64,000 bases of DNA from Anniella stebbinsi. Taxonomy: Eukaryota; Chordata; Lepidosauria; Squamata; Anniellidae. Below, piece by piece: positions 32,281 to 45,000 of this stretch. The notes beneath the pieces were generated by a model. That model ran no database searches. It had not been told where the DNA came from and saw only the letters and a program-made list of their open reading frames with translations. Within the stretch, counting starts at the first letter, position 1, and each line of letters begins with the position of its first letter. The stretch lies in the NCBI GenBank assembly GCA_029215795.1, contig JARDYH010000001.1, positions 397,705,154 to 397,769,153 on the forward strand, read 5' to 3'. The translations under genes and the position numbers were made by a program.

Positions 32281-32315
32281 AATGTACTACCATATGTTTG
32301 GTTATCTATTAAAAC

Positions 32316-32321
32316 AATAAA
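32316..32321 (+). terminator. PIERCE2 poly(A) signal AATAAA
   Basis: First AATAAA after the stop, giving a very short 3' UTR. Confidence 0.75.
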
Positions 32322-32649
32322 GCATCTAAGAGGTCCCCGTTTGGCTTTTCTGCTTTACAGACTAATACCAAGACATCTTACTTGAAAATAAATCTGATTT
32401 CAATATGGCCTTAGCAGTAAAGATACGTGATTCAGCATTTATTTTGAATATGCTAACAAACAAAGTGATGAGATCTTTCTTTTGTACAATAGAATTATAA
32501 GGCTTAGTTTTCACTGAGATAATAGAGTTGTATCTGAGTACAGGTGGGGCTTTTATGATATAGTGCCTCCTCTAGATTCGCACACACACTAACTTCAGAT
32601 CAAAAAGTAAATTCAGAAAGAATCTCTGGGTTTAAAAAGCAAGAATAGG

Positions 32650-32768
32650 CAAGCCAGTACCCTCAGAATGTTTTGGACTACAATTCCCATTACTTTTCAT
32701 ACTGGCTTGGGTTTATGTGAGTTGTAGGCCAAAACATCTGGAGGGTACCAGATTTCCTATTCCTTGTT
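32650..32768. mobile_element. hAT-like MITE fragment
   Basis: 'ctcagaatgttttggactacaattcccatt' is mirrored by 'gttgtaggccaaaacatctggaggg', giving a foldback of about 110 bp related to 44184-44320. Confidence 0.65.
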
Positions 32769-33097
32769 CAAGTCTAACTTTCCCTGCCATGCTATTGTTT
32801 TAGACATGCAGGGCATCCTCCCCGACCTTTAGCATGGAGAAGCATTCCGTTTTTGTGAGCTCCTAGTTGCCAACTGAATGGCGCTGCAGAGACATTTGTT
32901 TGCCACCTTAGTGAGAACCCGACCGATGGGGTGACTTGATGACCCCTGGCATCTAGAAGTCCTCCTTCCATCAACTTAAGGTCTTGAGTTATTTGTTGTT
33001 ATTGTTTTCCCCCCCCCTCGTGGAACATCAGGAATTATCTAAAGGGAAAATATTGTATAGGGTGGACTTTTACCTCAAAACATTTCCTTTTGGTGTT

Positions 33098-33270
33098 TAC
33101 TAAGAACATAAGATGTCCCATGCTGGATCAGACCAAGGGTCCATCTAGTCCAGCATTTTGTTCACAGTGGCCAACCAGCTGCATATGGGAAACCCACAAG
33201 CAGGATATAAGTGCAGCAGCACTCTCCTGCCAATGTTCTCCAGCAAATGGTGTACACTAGAAGGATGCCT
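33098..33270 (+). repeat. CR1-like dispersed repeat fragment
   Basis: 'actaagaacataagatgtcc', 'atgctggatcagaccaaggg' and 'gtggccaaccagctgcatat'. Same family as 28748-29620. Confidence 0.8.
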
Positions 33271-33960
33271 TTTGCTTCTCCCCACTAGTTTGAGAAGTGC
33301 TTCACATATCATGTTTTCCATACACAGTTTTGCATCATGTCCTTCCAGCCCTATAATTATGCAAATATACCAAAAAAGAAAACATTATATTAATAGTGGT
33401 GTACAGAAGGCCCTAGCCTACTAGTCCAAGAAAGCTCCAGGACAGTCTCATACCTCAGGGAGTACCAGTTTTCACATTACTAGAAGAGTCACTAAGGCAT
33501 ATGTTTGCATTTTTTTCTGAATTGGCAGATGTTCTTAAACTTTCAACTCAGCCATAAACTAAACCAAAGAAGAAAGGAGGGTCATATGAGTGTAGTTTCT
33601 TGATCAAATCTTTTAACAATGTTGGGATATGGATTCTGATTCTGGGCCAAATTTTGAATAGGCTTTGATTACAACTATTTTACATATTACAAATTAGGAT
33701 TTGATTCTTTAAAATAAGTACATTTTTTAATTTGTGGCACAGTAGTAAAATTTCAATGGATTATTTCCATCACTAGAGACACTAGAGATTATTTTAACAC
33801 CTTATCACATTTCATCAAAATATCCAATATGATCTAACATTAACAGATAGATTTTTCAAGTTTTTAAGCTAGGCAAAGTTAAGATTTCTCTATTTTGCAC
33901 ATTAAGCAAGATATTAAATTAGAAGAAAATGTATTCTAATTACATTTAAGGAACACATAA

Positions 33961-33998
33961 TTGTTTCTCTATATAAAATATTTTATATAGAGAAACAA
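33961..33998. repeat. Perfect 38-bp palindrome
   Basis: Arms TTGTTTCTCTATATAAAAT and ATTTTATATAGAGAAACAA are exact reverse complements with no spacer. It lies about 200 nt past the DNAAF4 stop. Confidence 0.95.
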
Positions 33999-34201
33999 AT
34001 GCATTTTGTATAAATAAAGGCCTTCAAATGTTATTCCACTTATTAACACCTTACTCAAGAAGAGAAGAAGGAATATATATCCATTTATCCAAAACAGCAG
34101 CAAAATTTCTTCCAAAGATAAATTTCAACATTACCAGTACATGCATGATGTTGCCTCTGGCCTTAGTTGATCACTAAATACATTGTGTGTGTTTTTCAGA
34201 A

Positions 34202-34302
34202 TCATTTATTTCCTTGAATTATGCACCGAATCTTCTCAGCATCTTCTTCCACATTTTTATTTGTAGGCTCAATCTTCAGAGCAGCAATATAATCTTGAAG
34301 AC
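34202..34302 (-). CDS. DNAAF4: DNAAF4 exon 9 (terminal)
   Basis: Acceptor aaccctag. Encodes [20 protein letters not shown] and [12 protein letters not shown], then TGA at 34204-34202, matching the LQDYEAALKIDPSN..IVQxDAEKIRxxIQG end of human DNAAF4. Confidence 0.94.
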
Positions 34303-37300
34303 CTAGGGTTAATTCAGCATGGATATTTTAATCCTACAATGGCAACAACATGTTATATTCTAAAAGTAGAAGACACATCTACTTTTATAGTGCAATCCTA
34401 TGCATATTTGTTCCAAATGAATCCTGTGTCCAGTTAAGTTTACTCCCAGGTAAGCAAATACAGGATTACAGCCTAAGAGGCAGAATTTCTTCCTCAGACT
34501 GGGACAACTACATTCTAAGGTGTACAACACTAGTATGACCCAAATTTATCCTTGCTGCTTTCCCTGCCTTTAGCATGAAGTCATTACACCAACACGAATT
34601 GGGTCATAGATGCACATGGTCTCCCTTAATAAAGAATGGCATTTAAAGTCAAGGAAACTCTTCAGCAGAATATAAGGAACACGTGGAATACAAAATGTAG
34701 CTCCTCAAACTAGCAATTGCAAAACTGCAAGTTAGATTTCCAAAGTGATGTTTTCGAGACATCAACAATGGGGACATGATTGTGCCAAGTTGTGAATAGC
34801 TATGATTATGCACAATGAGCTGAGAAGCTGCCTTCTTAAATGCACAAACTAGGTGAACAAACAGGTAATTCGGATGTTTTCTTTCTACTATAGGCCCCTC
34901 CATTTTGGAGGCAGGAAGATGGGATATAAATCCTTACATAAATAAACGGCTGCCCACTTTCCAACTGCTAATGGCTAAACAAAGCTCCAGATCAATATTT
35001 TCTCTCTACTGTCTCCAGCACTACCACTTTTTTTGGGAAAGAATATGCTCAGTCCCAGTAAGACATAAGAGAAATCTTGCACAATTTTCTCTGGATAAGG
35101 GGAGTGTAACCAAAAGAAGCCACAAGATAAGGATTGCAGAAAAGAAGGAGTGGTAACAATTTTTCCACAGAATATGAAGAAGGGGAAATTATGAAAGAGG
35201 ATGGCATAAGGCAACATTTGGTCAAGCTCCAAACTACATAAGGAAACACGAAAGCCAATAAATGGATTGACACAGAGAGGAACTACTTGGAAAAGGAAGG
35301 AAGAGATTCCAAGTCCAGTAGGGAGGACTTCTGAAGGTATTTTCTGTTCCCCTTCACACTGGGCAGAAAAAAATGGTCAAGAAAATAAGATGCCATCCTA
35401 TAATGGGCTTCTTGACACACTTAAATATTTTATCTAGGCGCAAGCAAGTTTTGTTGTTTTAAATGCCTCATTCTATTGGTTTTAGGAGGTACTGTGCATC
35501 CACCTCCATAAAAAAAAGAAAAGAAAGCAAGAATATTTACCTTCTGGATGATGTACCAGGGTGGTAACTTCAGGAACCCCGGGAGCTAATTTCAATCCCT
35601 TGGAATACCCTGGGGCCACACCTTTCCTATTGCCATGCATAGGGTGACCGTATGAAAAGGAGGACAGGGCTCCTGTATCTTTAACAGTTGTATTGAGAAG
35701 GGAAATTCAGCAGGTGTCATTTGTATGCACCTGGTGAAATCCCCTCTTCATCACAACAGTTAAAGCTGAGGAGCTATACTAGAGTGACCAGATGCAAAAG
35801 AGGTCAGGGCTCCTGCAGCTTTAACTGTTGTGATGAAGAGGGAATTTCACCAGGTGCTGCATGTATACAAATGTCACCTGCTGAAATTCCCTTTTCTATA
35901 TAACTGTTAAAGATACAGGAGCCCTGTCCTCCTTTCCATATGGTCGCCCTAGCCATGCATGCACCCACATCATCATACACACACACTTCCTCCCTCCACT
36001 ACCATCCCAGATTTTAACCTCCCCGCCTACCAGCATCATGATCCAAATTACCGGGATGCAGCGGGGAAACTTTAACCATCCCTTAGACTTGGGTCATGAT
36101 TGATGGAAGGAGGAAGAGGCTTTGCACCTGCCCTCCTCTCAGTGATCATGATTTAAGTTGCTGGAATGGGGAAGATTAAAGGGGGGGGCCTCCCTCAATC
36201 CCAATGCTCCTCTCATGATCACTTTAATCTCGCCCTCTTCCCAACCATCTCCCCTTGCGCACTCTCTTTTCCAGCATAAGCAGATTCTCCTCTGAAACAG
36301 GCGGGTGAGGAGAGTCATCCCCAGGCATCTATTTTGCAACAGAATCCATATTCTAGTGGGAAATGTGAATGACTCCCCTCGCATGCCTGTTTCCAGCAAA
36401 ATAGGGCCTCATACCAGCCCACCAAACAACTGTTTGGCAAGCTAGTGGGGGACCTGATTCTGCTTTGGAACAGGGAGTGTGGGGAAGTCATCCCTGCACA
36501 CCTTGTTTTCCAGCAGAATTAGTTCTGCTGGGCAACAGCTTTGTGAAAAGAGTCCACTGCGTGCATTTGTTTCCCAGCAGAATCAGGCTGCCAACAGTCT
36601 GCCAAACAGCTGATTGGTGGACTGGCAAGAGTCCAGTTTTGCTACTGCACAGGGCATGTGAAGACTCAGTGTAGTGGGGCAGCAGAATGCACATGGGGGA
36701 ATTGGAGAGGCAAGGCACCCACGAGGGCTTGCAGAGACTGCCGGTGTTTGACTATCATTGATGTTTTAAAACAAATAAAATGCTCTTTCAAGGAATGAAC
36801 GTGGGGAGTCATCTTAAGCATGCAACTCTCCTTACCTTCAGCATACAATTCCAGTTCACAGAACGCTGTCCCACGCCTCACATGAGCTTTCACTCTAGCT
36901 TTAGCATTTTCAGGAACAGGAGGAGTCAATAAATCCAGGGCCTTGATAAATAAAATACACAAGTTTATAAATACATTATACTGATGATGAGTTGTCCTTT
37001 GAGGACAGTGGTAAATTCACAGATAAACGTCCCGACGTATATTTGCAAGTCCAACAGCGAGTGTCCTTACCATCACTTGCAAAGGCACACGCATGTCAAG
37101 TGCCCCTCTGGAGAGGCACACTGGAGCATAAATGTAAGCTGGCCCTCGGTCAGGAAAGCAGTGTGCCCTAGATCTTAACGGCAATCTGTATTCAGAAAAT
37201 ATACCTCAACGTTTAAAAAGTCATCATCAAATATGACAAGCGGCAAGTGTCACCTCTCTCCATCTCCATAAAAACGTTCAAAAACTTGCTCAACTGGTTT

Positions 37301-37638
37301 GCCTCAAAAAGCTATTTTTCACAAGCTCATGGTGCCTGGGAATACTGATGAAATGCTCCACAAAGTACTGTTCCACTAATCTATTTTATCTATCTGTCTG
37401 TCTGTCTGTCTATCTAATCTATCCAATCTAATCTTATCTTTATCTATTTTATCTAATCTTATCTAATCTAACCTAATTTTATCTAATCTTATTTTATCTA
37501 ATATTATCTAATCTATCCAGTCTATCTAATCTATCCAGTCTATCCATTCTAATCTACCCTAATCTAATTTTATCTTAATCTATCTATCTAATCTTATTTT
37601 ATCTAAGATTATTTTATCTAAGATTATTTTATCTAATT

Positions 37639-37685
<47 letters not shown>

Positions 37686-39054
37686 ATCTATTCAATCAAT
37701 CCAATCTAATCTACCCTAATCTAATTTTATCTTTATCTAATCTTATCTAATCTTATTTAATCTTATCTATCTATTTTATCCAATCTATCCAATCTAATCT
37801 AATCTAATCTATTTTATTTTATCTCTTTCTTTCTTCCTTCCTTCCTTCCTTTTTTTTTACGTGGGGAGGGGCAACATGGTAGATCTATGAGAAAATTTCC
37901 TTTCGACAGGTGACTTTCTCCTCTCAAGTAGCCATCTTTGCCTTTAACTTCCTGGATAGACTGCCCAGTTGCAGCAGTCATGGACTCTGTATTCTGGGCC
38001 ATGACGCATAGCCATTGTGGCCACCTGCCGCACAAAAGGGCACCGCAGCCTTGGGACAGAGAGCACCAGCCATTGTTTCATTCGCTCATGACTATTTTTC
38101 ACCCACTTTATAGCCCATGAGACATGACATACCCAGGATCTAGGAGTGTTCCAGGCAAGCTAGGAGACAGTACTTGCACATCACTGCTTATTCCCATAGC
38201 AGATCTTCAATAAACTGAATTTTGTTAAGTTTCAGCTTTGGAGAATACACATCTGGGAGATGGTAACTTTTCCAGAAATTGGGGGCACACTCCCAAATTT
38301 GAGGAAATTGGCATTTGCAAAGTTGTTGCACAGAATATTGTAGTGCACATCTGTATGGCAAGGGAATGTGATGTAGCAATTTGCTATAAGCCGAAAAGCT
38401 CCTAAAAAACAAATACCTTAGATGAATCCTCAATTGCCTTGTGTAGATTTCTCAGCCTAAGATGGCAAGCAGCTCGATTCAAGTATAATGTTGGGATCTT
38501 ATTACTGATACGAAGTGCCAAGTTATAGGCATTGACAGCAGCAAGGTAGTTTCCTGTTTCAAACATTTTACTAAAGACATAAAAATAGTGATGTTAGGGA
38601 TTTGGGACTTTATTGGGTGTTGTCAATCTATAGTTTTAGTATTTAGCTTCCAGTATTGATTTCTATGCTTTAAACAAAGGATATATGAAAAATTGTTCTC
38701 AGATGGGTTCCATCTATACTAATATCTATTAAGTAAGGGGGAAACTTTCAATCTATTTTTCATTTTTATAATAATATATACTTTGTATCACACAAAAATA
38801 TAACATATTACATAAAATTAAAAACATTTCTGTTATTAAAACGGAGAGCAATGCTAAAGATGTTAAGATCTATTAAGCATTTCTTATTACCAAAGACTTC
38901 AGGCTTGATAGGTTAAAAGGAGAGCTTTCATCTAAGCACCTCTGTCTACGGCTGTTCTAGCTCACATGAACACAGGCCTAGTGAGCTTCTAGATGGTAAA
39001 GAAGCTCCCTCATTCCAATATGAGATCATACCTAAAGTTTCTAAAATATTATTG

Positions 39055-39087
<33 letters not shown>

Positions 39088-42000
39088 CATCCCATGAATC
39101 TGGGCTCACAGTCTTGTCTTAAAAAAAAATCCTACAAAATGAATACAAAAAGTTTCCATCTAAATCAAAATAATTTTGAATTATACCTTTGAGAAAATCT
39201 CCTTACTCAACATTTATTGATTAAAGGTAAGTATATAAACTTTTCTAGACAACTCTACATCAAGGCTTTTGATGTCTGCACTTCATACAATATTCCTTGC
39301 TCACTAATTGATGAGCAAAAAAATCAAATACACCTTTGATTTCGAATATATAAAAATGACAGAGCTTTATTATTCCACACTCTTCAGATATAAATTAAAT
39401 CTCACAATTCTTCATCCCTCAAATAATGCTTTGACCTTGAGTGATGGGCTTTAACTCAGCATTCTCTCTTTAGATATTATCTAGATCACTTGGCCAATTC
39501 GTTTTCATAAGTTACCTAGAAATCATGGTAAACATACTCATGTCTTTGTATGCCTTCCTCTTTAAGACATTTAATACTTTTACTTACTTACATTTCCCAA
39601 TTATTAATTATATATCATTAAACATTTTCCTTGGCATTTCATAAGAATGTATGTTAGACTACTTTGGGGGAGGAGGGTTAACAATTTCTTAATAGGCTCC
39701 CCAGAAATTCCAATACAACTATTATTTTTAAATTCCTGCAACTGATTAAAGAGAAGTCTAGTTACTGAATTTCCAGTAGGATTTTAAAAAATGTAAAACT
39801 CACATTCAATTAAAGGATACAACTTCTGATGTCTTTTTAGGACTTAACCAGAAATGGCATAATGGCTGCCATTGGAGCACAGCACAAAGAGAAGTGCAGA
39901 AGTCAGAAGCCTGCATTCAGCTCTACAGACACACCCACCCCAACTGCATTCAACCAACTTGTGGGCACTTAATTTTCTACCCTTTTCTTTCCCCCGGAGC
40001 CCCAAAACATCATCATTCTGATGTATGAGATAAAGCGATTTTATACATCTTTTGAAACATCTAAACTCACTTGCCCTTCTCTTTCAACCAATCTGGGTTC
40101 TTCTCCTCTTCTTTGAGATCCTCTATCTCAGCAACATCTGCATTTATCATCCTGCGAGCCTCTGCTTGCTTACATAACCACTGTGAATACAAGACACATA
40201 CAGTATTATTTTGTGCCAAAAATAATATATTTGTCATACTTACTAAATACTTCACAAGTAAACATGCCAGCGAATGACAATATGTGTGCTTCATTTAGAC
40301 TTCAAAAGGACAGAAGAGCCCTGCAGATGGATCTAGACCAGTGTCCCACTAACTTCCCAGAGTGGCTAACTAGATGCTTCCTAGGAACCCTCAAGCAGGG
40401 CCTGAGACTGAGGCAAACCCCTCCCCTGCAGCAACCTGGGTTCAGATGCAAGCATGGGAGGGTCCATTAAGCAATCAAGGCTAATGTTGTTGCTGCCAAA
40501 CTTCATTCAGGCTTGTTTATGTACACCTAGAGAGAAGCATAATAGTTTGTTTCTAGTGTTCACTCATTACATTTTCTCTAGTCTGTGGTGAGGTTCATGA
40601 TCAGAACCCTGTTACAGCCTTTTGGTGGACAGGCGCTACCACGTCTGTGATGTGCAATGGGCAAATTAAAACTTATGTGAACACAAGGCATTTACATACA
40701 CTTTTATGAAAAAAAAACACTCCACCAAATAACAACAACAACAACCCATACTCTGTACCTAGTCAGTTTCCTCCCACCCTAACCAACTTTGTACAGGCCT
40801 TTCCAGGCAATCAGTTTACAATCTAATAAATGCAATTGTTTCTCATAGTGCAGCTTCTGTTACAGGACAATTTCGTTTTCCCAGCATTCAGTCTCCAATG
40901 TTTTATTGCTGGTCAAGTATGGGTTTCCCCCTCCAGCTTGTATATCCATTGCTGTTTCAAAGTGCTGTGAGGAATGCGGCTAGAGTAGCCCCTAATGGAT
41001 AGTGCCTGTGACATCATTAGCAACCAGCAAGACACGCCCACACTATGTTGTCACCTTTCTAAAATACCTTTCTGTCTTTTTAAGGAGGGCCTGAACACTC
41101 TTCAGCTGCACTGTTCAAGTGTGGGAGTGCTCCATTAGACTAGTAAGGAAAAAAGGTGGGAACCACATGCCAGAAAGGCTGGCTCCTCCCCAACACAGTT
41201 CCTCCTCAGCATTTCCTGAGGCATGCCTTGAAGCCACAGCAAAGCAGCCAGGGCTCCCTCCCTCTCTACCTCCTCCTCTTCTGGAATCCTGGATTCTCTG
41301 AGAGCCGTGGGAAAGACACGAGGGGTGAAACTTATTTCGATGCTACCAGCAGGCCGAGGAGCAGGGAGAGATTCTTCCTTTAGCTTCTCTGCAAACATAT
41401 TTCTGGAACTTCTAGCTGCAATAATTAAAACACAAAAGGCACTTTATTTTTCAGTGTTATCAATTCACAATAAAAAAGATATTTCAGTGGGGAGAGAAAG
41501 AGGAACATTGGCACATATGTAAATAGGGTGCCTGAAGAGCTCATCCTGTTCCCCCCCCCCATGCTTTTTGCCATCTACGTGAAACCACTGAGGTGCGGGC
41601 ACGGGTCGTTTGGAGGTTTGGGTTGAAGTATTATCAGTGTGTGAATGACACCCTGATTTCCAACTACTACCCTCAGTTTCTAAATGAGGGTGAATAAGGG
41701 TGAATAAGATGAGGATTAATTTAAAAAAAGACTGAAGTACTGTGAGAGGGAAAACAGATTACTCTGGATGGAGATTTGCAAATGGCCACCTTGGGGGGAT
41801 TTGATCTTAAAAGAGACATTTTTCTCCTCTTTCATAATATTAGAACCTGGGGTCATGAAGGCTAATGACTACCAGCTCTGATGGATATACGCTACCTCCA
41901 GGATCAGAGGCAGTATGGCTATGTGCACCAGTTGCTGGGGAACATGGGTGGGAGGGTGCTGCTGCACTTGTGTCTTGCTTGTGGGTTTCCTGGGGGAAGC

Positions 42001-45000
42001 TGGTTGGCCACTGTGTGAACAGAATGCTGGACTAGACGGACCCTTAGTCTGATCCAGCATGGCTCTTCTTAAGTTAGCTCACAAATAATATTTTAAATAA
42101 CTAAAACCAAGCAGCTGGCATCAAAGCAAAACAACAACACTGAACCTACATATGGGGAAAAGGCAGACTAGAAGTAGTTGCACAAGCTAAACAAAGAGGG
42201 ATGCCCACATTCTTAAAGTTTGTTTTAATCCAGTGAGAACATTTTACCTCCTATCATTGTACTTGACTTGGACATTCCTTTACTGGAAGATTTTGTTTGC
42301 CTGTTCTCTTGCCTGTTTCTCTCTAGTGTTTTTCTCCTTTCATGATGTGACTGGTATATTTCTTGAGTCTTCTTTTGCTTCTCATTTTGCTTTTTCCATT
42401 TCTCAATCTCCTCAGTGGCTTTTTTTCGTTCCTCTTCTTTCTGCTCTTCTATTCTTTTTCTTTCTGCTTCTTCTAGCTGTTTGAGTTAGAGAAGCATCAA
42501 TTCTGTTCTACAACTGCTTCAGTGGTGCAAAGTATTTCACAACCCATCTCTCATATTCAACGCAGCAGCACTATGAGGTAGGCAACTAAGATTCCCACTT
42601 TATCACTGGAGAGGTGAACTGCTGACATGGTGGGACTTTGCAAGGCCACCTGGCACACTCAAAGTTGAGCAGGGATTTCAACCAAAGAGAGATCCAGCAG
42701 ACTCAGAGGGTGACTGTTCCATCACAGCAAAGGTAATAAGAACAGAAATATTCACATTCTTTCCATACTACACCCTCACATCACAATACTAGTGCCTCCA
42801 ATTCAGGGCTACTGACCTCTACAAAATAGCTGGAATCAGACCTATAATTCTGCAATCATCTACAGCAGCAAACAATTGCCTACGGGTAAGTAGCAAGGGG
42901 CTCTGCATGCTGCTTCTCTGTAGCTCACTTGCTTGAATTATGACTCGTTTCTTCCACAGGTCTTTAAATATTAGACTACGGTCCCAGAACTTGAACAGGA
43001 ATATGAACCAGGAGGAGAATGGCCATCCATCACAGCTAGGGACCTCTCACAAGAGATTGGCCAAGGGATGATGAAAGACGCTTGGGGCATTGCTCAGAGG
43101 AAAAGGAGAAAGAGAAAGGAAGTGAAGAAGTAGGGGCAGAATGGAAACACCAATGGGGAAGAACAAAGAGGCAAAAAAAAAAGCAGAGGTGGCTGAACAA
43201 AGAGGAGTGAAATGAATCAGAGTTAAAAGATTATAAAAGGGCAACCTGCTAAGGAACAAGGTGATAGAGGCGGGGAAGATTTGTGATCAGAAATGGGTCT
43301 ATGCCACGATTGGGTGAGGCTGTGTTTGTTAAGGAATGCAGCAGAAAAGGTGTTGCAGAGGGGATGTAAACTGGTACATAAAGAAGGGGGGACTGGAGAC
43401 CAAAATTCACTGTAATGAGGGTAGGGACAGGGAAGATGAAGGAAGGAAGCAATAACGATCAGCCAAGGTTAAAAGGATGAAAATGTGTTTGCCACCGTTC
43501 CAGATGGTGTTAACTTTACAGCTGCAGTGTAAATTGCAGCATCTGAAGTAATGTTTTCAGGAGACACCTGTAATTTTGGTTGACAATTATTCACAGTCCT
43601 GTTTTTCTGCCCATACTGATCACAGAGGCAGCCCTTGACTTACCTTCATTGTGGCCTCAAGAGCAAACTTGCTGCGTTCACGTTTCTGAGTCGCTTTTCC
43701 TTCTGCTTCTGCTTTTGCATCCTCTTGGGCTTTGCGCACAGCATCCTCTCGAATTCTCTGCATTTTTTCTTTGTCACCTGAAGGAAACCATTCCAGCGGC
43801 AGTTAAAAGATCAGAGGGTGCGATGGAGGAATTAAGGCTTGAGAAAGGAGAGGCCCTGAAGGGGCATCAGGCAGGAGCAGTGACCCTTGCAGGTCAGGCA
43901 CTGCAAGGAAGGGAAAGGATCTTCATGAGACTATCAGCCATGGAACAGCTTCATGCCTCTCATCAACACTAAGCACCCAACTTTAGGGAGGAGGCAAGGA
44001 AACAAGGTCGCCACAAACAAGAGACTGCCAGTGGCCAAGCTGCAACCAGTAAGATGGGGACCAAGTTGTTCTCCCTGTATGCTGGGGGCAGGAAGAGGGC
44101 TTCAAATGATTATGCACTTGAGCTATAAAGCTATCCGGGGGTGGGGGGAGGGGGTAGGAAGAGAAGGAATCCTTGTAGACTACCCTTCCTCAACTTGGTG
44201 CCCTCCAGATGTTTTGGATTACAACTCCCAGCATTCCTGACTATTGACCATGCTGGCTGGAGCTGATACAAGTTGAATGCCAAAACATCTGGAGGGCACC
44301 AGGTTGGGGAAGGCAGCTTGTAGACTGAACTCTTCCATGGTGTAGGTTAATTGCAATTTACCCACCCTGTCTGAGCACTTCTCTTCCCCACTGCAGTTCT
44401 TGTGGGAGGTTAGGAAACCAGGAGTATCCTCATCCCAGCTTCATACACTTGTTTATTTCAATTCAAAATCTACAATGCTGGATCTGGCTTTTTGAGTTGA
44501 GCAATTGCTCTCTCATCTGCTGCCAAATTATGAAGATATCCTACAATACACACAGCAGCTTCTTGTTCAAGCTTTGCCAATGGGACTTCCTCCTGGAGTA
44601 ACAGGGCTTTCCATGTATTCCTTTCACAGCAGGGTACAGCAAAATGAAGCCCATGGGCCCTTTGGAGTTTACCAAGGCCTTCACTCCCAACGTATGCAGT
44701 AACTGTGCAATGATTCACCCAATAAACAATCAGGAAAGGGAGGACAATTTTTCTAAGTCCAAAGCCTTGAGATGAATCACAGGCTACAGACCTTACATGT
44801 TGCTAATTTCTACTTGTTGTACTGCAGATCTGCATAACTCCACATGAGGCAACATAAATAAAATTGCAACAAGATGAGAGGCAACGAAGGACTGAAGAAC
44901 AAACTAGCTCAACAAACACACAAGTATCATAAGGCCCATGTCTGGACATAATACAGTGTTCCTGTACCCCTGCGTTTGCGGAAGGTTTGCCCATTTTTAA

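Larger units (their letters stand above)
32322..34201. other. PIERCE2-DNAAF4 tail-to-tail interval / DNAAF4 3' UTR
   Basis: Contains a hAT-like MITE (about 32650-32768), a CR1-like fragment (33098-33270) and a 38-bp palindrome (33961-33998). AT-rich sequence from about 33450 to 34200 is probably DNAAF4 3' UTR; no close minus-strand AATAAA was found. Confidence 0.5.

Noticed and set aside
37378..37858. CRISPR-like array
   Set aside because: Units are simple tetramers without unique spacers, in a vertebrate intron.
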